A DNA stretch of 64,000 nucleotides from NCBI GenBank assembly GCA_025266875.1, contig JALLLT010000049.1, forward strand, positions 62,001-126,000. Direction: 5' to 3'. Positions 55,792 to 64,000 of this stretch are shown here, one piece after another. Numbering within the stretch: position 1 is the first letter of the stretch; the number at the start of each line of letters is the position of its first letter. Source of the stretch: Fennellomyces sp. T-0311 (Eukaryota > Mucoromycota > Mucoromycetes > Mucorales > Lichtheimiaceae). A model generated the notes under the pieces. The model ran no database searches, had not been told where the DNA came from, and worked only from the letters and a program-made list of their open reading frames with translations. The translations under genes were made by a program, and so were the position numbers.

Positions 55792-56827
55792 ATGATAGCC
55801 GCCTCTGCAAACACCGCCAACACTGCCAGCCTGTTTGACACCAACGCGCCATCGTCGAATGCAATGCTGACAACAAGCACAATCGGGTCCACCCACAATC
55901 GTATGTCCACGCCCGCACTGGAGCGAGGGGAAGTACATCGGCTGACATTTTTTTAATAGAATGTCCTTCACTTACCAGCTCCTCGTCCTCCTCGGGGTCG
56001 CCGTCCTCCTTACCGCCAACGTACGCTACGCTGCCACGCACAACCAAGCTCGAAGAAGAGCCGAATCCCTTCGAGCAGAGCTTCTCCAAGCCGGTGCTCC
56101 CACCCGTGGCATCGCTCGAGAGTCCCAGCCACAACCGCATGTTTCGCAAAGACCTGACGATGTGGGATTCATTACGGGCTGGGCCCCTGTCTCCTTCGAT
56201 GCTTCTCGGACCAGCCGACAATAAGCGTATAACAGGTAGTACAAATAAACGAGAGCGAGAGGGTTCGAGACCATGATAATGACACACGATAAAAAAAAAG
56301 GATATAGCAATGACTCTGTGAACCGTGCACGCAGATACAATGACCAAAGTCCGTTTGTGAAACGTACCTACACCGCCCCGACCGCCGACATTATTCACGA
56401 GCGACCTGCAGCGAAACGACGGGCGCAATCCAATATGGACGACAATGAGAAACGCAGAAACTTTTTAGAGAGAAACCGACAAGGTTAGCCCGGTGTTTAC
56501 TGTTTTATTTTGTTTTTGTTTCGAGAATCACATGCTCATGAAAATTTAGCGGCCTTGAAATGTCGACAGCGCAAAAAGCAATGGCTCCAGAACCTGCAAG
56601 CCAAGGTCGAATACTTGACCACAGACAACGAGCAGCTGCAGGTACAGACCAATGCTCTGCGCGAGCAGCTGATCGATCTAAAGACGGTTCTGCTGGCACA
56701 CAAAACATGTCCCGTCAATCCGCAGGCTGTGATCGACGCGGTCAACCGGCCCATACCAACCATGCTGCCACGGCAACATACAACTTCCCGTTACCCGCCA
56801 ACATGCTCTTCATTTTCCCGAAATTAA
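55792..56827 (+). CDS. bZIP transcription factor, ATF/CREB (Atf1-like) type
   Basis: Nuclear stress-type regulator. Four exons in phase: 55792-55900, 55960-56235, 56412-56483 and 56550-56827, about 244 residues. Exon 1 starts MIAASANTANTASLFDTNAP. Exon 2 holds a Ser/Pro-rich segment, KLEEEPNPFEQSF (conserved in fungal Atf1 proteins) and LPPVASLESPS. Exon 3/4 form the bZIP: KRRNFLERNRQAALKCRQRK (basic region with NxxAALxCRxRKK) followed by a zipper with LQNLQAKVEYLTTDNEQLQ and further leucines. The C-terminus is short. The exon 2/3 junction was chosen by phase (acceptor TGCAG at 56411); an alternative acceptor upstream would change the frame. The opposite-strand frames and an 87-codon frame at 55961 are shadows. 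Confidence 0.83.
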
Positions 56828-57385
56828 AAAAGAAAACTCTAGTCTCCCCGTTCTCGTTCCCATACCGCTCACCTGCTCTGCCTCTCCTTCGTCAAGAACT
56901 AGTTGTCTAATATTGTCCCTGCATTACTCGCTAAATAAAATATCCCACTTTTTTCATCGGAGAGCTTCCCATCGCTTTCTCACGAGAGTGTGCCGAATCA
57001 TATCGCATTACACGTACCTCCTGCATATCGAAATTGACGCCTAAAGTATAATCGGGCACAAAATCAGTGAGTACTCCTCGAAACAATTACGGTCTCTTGA
57101 CTCGAGGTATGAAAAAAAGTGAGGAGTGAGCTTCCAACAAAGTTCGTGGGGATGGAAAGGAGAAAGAGTACGCAGATGAAACTCTTTTTTTTTTTGACGA
57201 GTATGTGCTTTTTGTGAGGCTTCTAAGAATTATTCTATGCCAAATTCAATACAAAGTTGTCACAGATCATGTACCCTGCACCCAAAGTATAAAATGCATA
57301 GTATGCAGATCGCTCGTGTTACATGTATGTGTATAGGAAGGGCCAACCGGCTGACCAACTTCTTCTCTATGTAAAAAAAAAAATC
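56828..57385. other. Convergent spacer, bZIP and ABHD11-like genes
   Basis: Roughly 560 bases with no gene; T-run at 57186-57196 and 57370. Confidence 0.4.
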
Positions 57386-58460
57386 TAGTCCTTCGTGCCA
57401 ACAAATTCTATCACGCGTTTAAGGAAGGCATCTGGTTTCTCGGCATGCACTATTAGAATGGTTATGAGTCAAAAAAAAAACGAACCCCCTACAATGTGTC
57501 CAACGATAGTTTACCCCAATGACCAGCATCGTCAATTACTTCTACCCGAGAATCGGGGAACATGGCCTTGAGTTGATCTGGGTATTTGGCCAAAGGCTTG
57601 CAATAGCCGCTTTTCCCTCCAGCAACAAAGAGCGTGGGTTTATCGTAGCACTGTTGGGAGGCCCATTGGCTAAAGTCGCCCATGTTGCCTAGTGCCTTTC
57701 CAAGGATATCGTAAGGGATACGGAACCGATAAACTCCATCGCTTTGCCGCTTTAGGTTCGTCAACAAGAACATTCTGACACCGACATCCGATTCATATTC
57801 TTGCAACATCTTGTCTGCATCGCTCTGCTTTTTAAGATTAGCTGCATCGATCTTGCGCATTGCATCGATGTACGCAGCAAAATCGTTGGACAGAGGCAGG
57901 GAGAACGGAGCAATATCCACCACGACAAGTTTCTTGACAACTGACGGATTCTGCAATGCAGTCGTCATAACGACCTTACCGCCCCTATGCATCAATGTTT
58001 AGTCCATGTATATCTCTCTCTCGCCCCCCTTTTTCCCTTGCCGTAATCAATATTTAACGAAGAAACTTACATGGAATGTCCAAGTAGAATAGGCTCCTGC
58101 AAATTATGCTCGTTCATAAAACCAGCAAGATCTTGGGCCATGGCATCATATGTGTGAACTGAAGCATGAGGACTTTCACCATGGTTACGCATGTCCTTTT
58201 TAACCAGCATTATTAGCATTCGAGGTACTTTTTTGGTCGTTTATGAAATAGGAGAGCGCGAAGCTTACAAGAGTATAGACATCTCGATCAAGACGCTGAC
58301 TCATGCTCTTGCCGAGCGATCGCCAATTTTGCTTTGAGCCGAAAAGTCCATGGCAGACAATGAGTGGCGCATTCCGAGAAGGCTGTGCTGCCGGGAACTT
58401 TGTGAATGAAAGAGGAACTGTCGCTTGAGAAGAGAAATGGCGAATCGCTTGACGCAACAT
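57386..58460 (-). CDS. ABHD11-like alpha/beta hydrolase, probably mitochondrial
   Basis: Four exons in phase: 58460-58269, 58195-58073, 57984-57515 and 57449-57386, about 282 residues, typical of ABHD11/yeast Imo32. The N-terminus MLRQAIRHFSSQ resembles a mitochondrial presequence. The fold is marked by LIVCHGLFGSKQNWRSLGKS (oxyanion loop), DMRNHGESPH, the nucleophile elbow GHSMGG (spliced within Met-Gly), VVVDIAPF, a cap helix region and IDDAGHWVHAEKP with the catalytic His. In mammals ABHD11 protects the 2-oxoglutarate dehydrogenase complex; the fungal role is less clear. Start at 58460 is the only one with the presequence. Confidence 0.88.
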
Positions 58461-58836
58461 GATCTTTTACTAAGTTTCTTTTTTTTTTCTGTACGAGAAA
58501 AGCCTGCAAGTGCCTGGTACATTCAGACACCCAATCAGGTACAGATTCAGGGCGAAACCACCGCAATTACGCTTTGTGTCAAAAATGGTTGCATGTTTTT
58601 ATATAAGAATACAAGATGAGAGATATATAGCGAGGGAGAGAGATGATATACATAGGCTGGGTGGGTGGGAGATACACAATACTACTACGACAAGCATATA
58701 AATGGTGAGAGAGAGAGACAAGATGCACAGGCTGAAGAGAAACAGTATACATTATACAAAAAAAAGACTTGCAAGGAATGGAAAGTGTTTGTTATATATG
58801 ATGAACAATGCAAAGAAATGTGGTATATGATAACAT
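58461..58836. other. Spacer, ABHD11-like promoter side
   Basis: About 375 bases, no gene. Contains GA-rich patches (58630-58650, 58700-58715). Confidence 0.4.
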
Positions 58837-59946
58837 TTATGGCGATTTTTCCTTCTCGTCAGATATAGACATTGCTTCTGGTGAAGGTGATTTACTTTTT
58901 TCCGCATGAACGGCCGCTGCTGCTGTTGCTGCCGCGGCTCGACGATTTGCGGCCGCCGTCGCCGTGGCTTTAGCAGTTGACCGACTTGACCGCGTTGCTG
59001 ACAATTCCTTCCACACAAAGCAAGAGTTACCAGCAATATGTGTCTTTGGCTTTCTTCCGCGTTTCTTTTTGGGCATTTGTAGTACGGTATCCATATCTGA
59101 ACTTGTAAACGCTGCCATGGATCCATCCATGACGTCGTTGTTGCTAGACGTAACTGTACTTGTTACTGTCGTGTTATTGTCATCATGCTGACTAGGTGGC
59201 GTATTTACGCTCCATACTGTAGGTGTCAGGAATGTCCAGCCACCTTGCCAAGCTGGCTCACGCATATTGGGTGGTCGACCTCGGCGACGTTTCAGGATCG
59301 GCTCACCAGATGCAGTAAACAAGATTTGCGTTGAAGGAGGAGGTGGCGGTTTTTCGGGCTGCTGTGGTGGCGCAGGTGTTGTCGCACTTGCTGTTGACGT
59401 TGATGATGAAGAAGAAACTGTCCTTGAATGAGATAGTTCAGGTTCAGGAGGAGGAGGTGGGGTAGATGACGGATGAATCGAGGAATTGGATGATGTTGGT
59501 GAAGGGATATGAGTGGTTGTTGAAGGGTAGTTATTGCTCCATGTAGAGAATTTTGAAGGCTGAAACGATGGTTGCTGATATGTCCTCAGGGGCCGTGGAG
59601 GATCATTTCCTTGGAGTGGCGGAAGGGCTGTGGGCGAAGACGAAGATGGAACAGGCAATGCTGGCTGTGGCGAAGGAGAAAGAGGTGAGGGTGGGTGCTG
59701 TCGATGGTTGGAATAGTTTCGACAGTCGATTTGCGGCGGGCCTGGCGACAAGTAGTTGAAATCCGGCTTTTGACTGAACGAAGGATATGAGTGCGATAGT
59801 GGAGATGGTCGCGGCGAGACTGGAGAGGCGGGCGACAAGTTTAAGTTCGGAGCTCCTTCGTTTTGTTGCGAATGGGACGGCGGGGACGGTGGGTGCAACA
59901 GGTGCGAAATTGGCGGCAGTGTTGGCTGCTGCGGGCTACTATTCAT
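58837..59946 (-). CDS. AT-hook protein, proline/serine-rich
   Basis: Single-exon frame of 369 residues starting MNSSPQQPTLPPISHLLHPP. The first 230 residues are Pro/Ser-rich and disordered. Two AT-hook motifs follow: LKRRRGRPPNMREPAW (about 236-252) and KKKRGRKPKTHIAGNSCFVW (about 312-331); both have the RGRP/RGRK core that sits in the minor groove of AT-rich DNA. After them comes WKEL and an Ala/Arg-rich stretch, then an acidic Ser-rich tail with likely kinase sites (SKSPSPEAMSISDEKEKSP). Probably a nuclear chromatin-associated protein or transcription co-regulator; exact role unknown. An upstream in-frame Met at 59991 would add 15 hydrophobic residues and is less likely. Confidence 0.75.
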   Translation of the reverse strand: MNSSPQQPTLPPISHLLHPPSPPSHSQQNEGAPNLNLSPASPVSPRPSPLSHSYPSFSQKPDFNYLSPGPPQIDCRNYSNHRQHPPSPLSPSPQPALPVPSSSSPTALPPLQGNDPPRPLRTYQQPSFQPSKFSTWSNNYPSTTTHIPSPTSSNSSIHPSSTPPPPPEPELSHSRTVSSSSSTSTASATTPAPPQQPEKPPPPPSTQILFTASGEPILKRRRGRPPNMREPAWQGGWTFLTPTVWSVNTPPSQHDDNNTTVTSTVTSSNNDVMDGSMAAFTSSDMDTVLQMPKKKRGRKPKTHIAGNSCFVWKELSATRSSRSTAKATATAAANRRAAAATAAAAVHAEKSKSPSPEAMSISDEKEKSP

Positions 59947-62900
59947 AATAATAAAATAAAAGTTATCAAAAAGAAAAGAGGAAGAAAGCAAGAAGAAGAG
60001 GTTACAAAAATACGCAAAAGATTTATACCAAATATGATGAAAATGAGTTTTCCAGACCAGTACAGCCCAAAAGAACTACAGGAAAGATTCTATGTCCAAT
60101 CAAATTGAAATGCCGTTTCCGTACCTTCTCGTACTTCTCGAGGTCCCTGTTATGGACCAAGTCTCTCTCCAAATAATCCACAAACCGAGAAAGTGCTACT
60201 ATATCTAAGCACGTGTATTCCAATGGCTGGTATGTTTTTTTTTATTTATATATATATAATTTTTTCTTGTCTGAGCCAATGGGGGCTTACATATTTGTTT
60301 GCCTTTTTTTAAAAATAATGGGAGAGAAGCGAAAAACCGAATGCCGTAGTAAAGCACTTCTCCTTCTTTACTAAGTAGATATGACAACGCTTTGGGCAAT
60401 AGATCACTTTTTTGATGGAGAGGAAAGGTTTGCGTTCCGTAACGACAATTTAGGATGTAAATCACCTTAATATGGCAATTTTCACATGCCCGATCTTGTC
60501 ATTTAGGGTATTGGAGGCGCAGATAATAGCACAGAAAGGCAAGAAAAATTGACAAAACGGACAGTTTTGCGTTTATGCTTTATCGGTATGGAACAGCGAT
60601 GCGATCGAATCAGTCTGCCTTTCTCCTCATCATTAGATTAAGTTGCATATATACGCAAGTATCCGAGATCTACATATGGTGCATGCAAGGTACGCATTTT
60701 TTGTATAAACCAGGCATACCACACAGGGCTGAGTATTCTATCTCCATATTTTTAGAGTTTGAACCAAAGTGAACATGTGTTACATCGAGTCCATTATAGC
60801 CCTTTGCCACCCTTTCCTATCATTCCGTAGCTATATTACAATTGCACAATGTCCGAAATTGTTTGCAAAGGATTAATTTTCTAATTTCTATAGCATACAG
60901 CATAGTGATAGGGGTAGCAGTTTTTTTCTTGGGTTCCTCGACTCTGCAGTGGTCTGCGCCAAATAAAAGGTGATGCAAGAAGTATTTGAAAAACCGCACG
61001 GACCAGAGCATGCGTCCGCGGTAACCTATGTTTCCGATCGAAACAAGCGAACGATTTGAGCCTGGGAACAGAAGCAAAGATAATCTTTGAATCATTCTCT
61101 TTTGCGATATGACACATTTTTAACATTTGTCAAGAAAACAAAAGGGTGCAAATTCATCATTTTTTTTTACTGATGATTCTTTGTTTACATAACAACTGCT
61201 GTCAAAAAATACTGATACCCCGAACTATAGCACGATTTGGAACAAAATACTAGACCTGAAAAAGAAAAACCACCGTTTTGCCGGGTAAAGATAGCAAGAA
61301 GGTCAAGAACAACCTTGAAAAACAACAAATATAGTGTGGTGTGCAAAAATGCAAAAATCCAGTCGTTCCATGTAGACTTTTTTGTGCGTGCATTTTCACT
61401 CTACTCTCTTGCACAAACAGAATAGTAAGAATTGTTCCAAAAGGAAATAAAGGTCTTTTTGGAAGTAACAATTATGTGGATCCAATATATTTTCGAAAGT
61501 GAAATTCATCATTGCGCTTAATAATGGGGAGGGCAGGTGAATGGCTTCGGGGGCTGAACAGACTAATTTTACCACATATGGCATTAAAAGAATTCTGTGC
61601 TCGTTGGGATGTTCATTACTTCCATTTTTCTTCAACTGACTTTCCAATTATAGCATTATTACACAAAAGAAATTTTAGGAAAAAAAGAAAGATCGGGACG
61701 GTCTGTACGCTCTATCTCATGTCATCGTTAAAGGAAAAACGGAGGTATTTGGGAATATTGAGACTTTCTGTTAAGACATCATGATGTTGATCTAGTGCAA
61801 CTGACATTTATTTTCCTACTAAATCGCTTTATTTCATCACAATAATTGGTCACTGTTTCCAGAATCCAAACTCTGTTTTTACTCGTCTTGCTTGACCTCA
61901 CATGAGGGTGACAAGCAAAAGGGAAATATCTTTATTTCATCATGTAATTTGCTTGTGCTGGTGTGTCACGAGAGAACCATCCATCCCGTCAGATGGAACT
62001 TTTTGTGTTCAGTTACTGAATTCGGTAAAAAGAAGCGTTGCTTGGGAAGGTCATTTGGTCTCTTGACACACACTCTCTTGTCAATTGTCATCCTCATTCT
62101 TTGGTCAGGTAATTTCGGTAAATATTTTTTACTCTCGTCACCTTTACAAAGTGAGGTTAGATTCCGTTTTTGGACCTATTACGAGATCAGTTCACTAGTG
62201 CCATCTCTTTCTTCTCAGCGCCGTTCAACTGGAGAAAGCCTAGAATCGCAATAATTTGTTTTTCGATGAGAAGGAAAAATAAACGGCTTTTAGAAAAAAA
62301 AAGACTCAGATCTTGCCAGAAGATTGTAGCGTGGTTTTTGGGGAGCAGCAACTTGTGGAAAAACGACCACGCTGGGACATATTATGTTGTTGGACTAGCC
62401 GAATATTGCCTAGTGTGTGAAACAAAAACAGATCTGCAATAGTCTGTGTAACCCCAATCCATTCATCCACTAGATGATAATCCCATCCACTCTTGTCTAT
62501 TGCGAGCAACAAAAAAAGTATGTACTATAGCAAAAAAAGTCTATACATTTAATGTAATCACACACTGCCAAATCAAGCGATAAGTGTGACACAAAGAAAG
62601 GTATAAATATTTCTAACGAATGTTTGTACCCCGGGCTTACACAACACACACGAGTTCAATGAAAAGAATCGGTGGAAAAGCTAGGAATACTACAGTAAAT
62701 TAAACCCATGCTTTCTCAGTGGCTCATAAGAAAACCCTTTCAGCGGCTTTTATATAAATTGAAAGGTATTACAGTACATTGAGAAATACAAACCTTTTTT
62801 ACCGCCACGGTGAGTATGACACAAAAAATATACCTTTCTATTTCAGAATCACGCGCAAAGCATATCACAAATGATATTACTGGTGAGACATTGATGTTGC

Positions 62901-64000
62901 GTTTAAACATTTGAAAAATAAGTCTGATAATTATGCTGGAAAAAAGGTATCGAGTACGGGTAATAAAGTTTTCGGGACGATGCCGCTGATAGAAGCTGAC
63001 TCGAAGACAGGGGCCATCAATATAGATTATAATGACATTCCACTTATTTGATATAACTCAATTGTTGAAAGTATGGTTATGAAGGTTTCAATTCGTAACC
63101 CATTTCTGCCTGTAAAAAGTCGTGCGTTGCAATTCCTGGTTCATGATATATATTAGGATAGCCATTAACTAGTCGCCACTACCCATTATGCATGAACTAA
63201 CAGCCCAATCAATACTATCCTAAGCCTCCCATTACTGACTTTCAGTCTTTACTTGCAGCATTCACCATTCATAGCGGGCATATGATAATAGCTAAACCTC
63301 TTCAGTACATACTTACCACTGCTACGTAATAACGTTTCCTTTCAGTAGAAAACACCAACGTACTTACAAATGCTATGGTGACCAACGTAACGCCTCTGAT
63401 GCCGGTTGTGGGATACATCTATAAAAAAAAAATCCTATTTAATTGTGCTCGTATTAGAGAAATATGCCAAAAACATTAGCCATGTTACATGGTTTTTGAC
63501 AGTGTGTGTCGTTACTCCCCATTGCTTGCCCATCATAATCACATTTTACACACGCCATCAAGACTGGGTACGCCAGCAGTCCAAAACGGCATAGCCTTCA
63601 TCATGTGTATTGTGAGCTATTTTACATTGGGTTATCACGCAAATTCTAGGTTCCCTGATATCTGATCACAGAACCCAAAGAAATGGACCTGTTAGCTTGT
63701 TCAGTAATACAACAAAGTCATGTGTGGGTAAACGGATTTCCTGTAAGTATGAAGTGAGATGATTAGCGCCTAACAGCCAAGCACAGGATCAAGTCACCTG
63801 ACTATATCCATTTTTTCGTTGCTATCACTTTTTTTGTCATCAATTCTCATGGATCTGTAATGGTTTGTGATGATAGTTTCGGTAACTTTTAAGTTTGAAG
63901 CGTCCATTTGGTCCATCGACGTAATAAAAATTTATCATATTTGCCCTTTATGAATATAAAATTGGTCGGATGATCTTTATAGATGGATCGTGGTGATATC
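59947..64000. other. 4-kb AT-rich stretch without recognisable genes
   Basis: Upstream of the AT-hook gene to the right edge. All frames are short, with no domain match and no tRNA-like structure. It may hold untranslated leaders, non-coding RNA or decayed repeats; nothing can be asserted. Confidence 0.45.

Noticed and set aside
55102..55971. Longer upstream start for the coiled-coil protein
   Set aside because: The extra N-terminus would run through the T-rich spacer and into the bZIP leader; the start at 55614 is more plausible.
56252..56264. tRNA B-box-like GGTTCGAGACC
   Set aside because: No A box at the right distance and no cloverleaf folding; it lies in the bZIP intron.
55727..56428. 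233-codon minus-strand frame opposite the bZIP gene
   Set aside because: Opposes the bZIP exons 1-3, whose spliced product shows a clear basic region and zipper; the minus frame has no recognisable feature.

Overview
This is a eukaryotic, fungal nuclear window. Genes are split by many short introns (mostly 50-70 nt, GT..AG), and the gene content is that of a filamentous early-diverging fungus: a division-1 chitin synthase, Argonaute, secreted pepsin-like aspartic proteases, an Sso-type syntaxin, ribonucleotide reductase, threonine deaminase and an Atf-type bZIP. Together with AT-rich spacers full of T-runs this suggests Mucoromycota, probably Mucorales. The assignment is an inference; no rRNA or mitochondrial marker is present.

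Layout. 0-2 kb: 5' part of COG4 (minus), running off the left edge. 2-4.2 kb: transposon debris. 4.2-7.1 kb: chitin synthase (minus). 7.6-10.5 kb: a PPIL3-type cyclophilin (plus) meeting a CofD-like/UPF0052 gene (minus) tail to tail, with one base between the stop codons. 10.5-22 kb: a repeat-rich block with a CACTG-ended palindromic MITE, a decayed MULE transposase with SWIM finger, and a 4-kb Helitron Rep/helicase gene (minus) that is broken in both its HUH motif and its helicase C-terminus. 22-33 kb: a dense housekeeping block with PI31 proteasome regulator (minus), a basic/serine-rich unknown, threonine deaminase, Argonaute, a J-domain protein and a plasma-membrane syntaxin (all plus).

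34-43 kb: an accessory block that looks like a tandem duplication of a two-gene unit, an F-box protein (minus) divergent from a secreted aspartic protease (plus). In the second unit the protease is intact but the F-box copy is a pseudogene. 43-49 kb: the strangest part, all on the minus strand or strandless. It holds an 18-bp minisatellite, a degenerate ~78-bp repeat, a ~250-bp-arm inverted repeat, exon-like modules each ending in a hairpin, a (GA)n/T-rich tract and a histidine-rich membrane-anchored ORF, followed by a second CACTG MITE. 49.5-50 kb: C-terminal fragment of an MFS transporter.

51.8-60 kb: ribonucleotide reductase large subunit (plus) with four ACGCGT boxes inside its second intron, a coiled-coil unknown (minus) divergent from a four-exon bZIP factor (plus), an ABHD11-like mitochondrial hydrolase (minus) and an AT-hook protein (minus). 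60-64 kb: no recognisable gene.

The genes do not form one pathway. Functional themes are vesicle traffic (COG4, syntaxin), cell wall (chitin synthase), RNA silencing (Argonaute) next to transposon remains, and secreted proteolysis. Exon boundaries were read by eye from splice sites and phase; most are consistent to the base, but a few may be off by a few bases.
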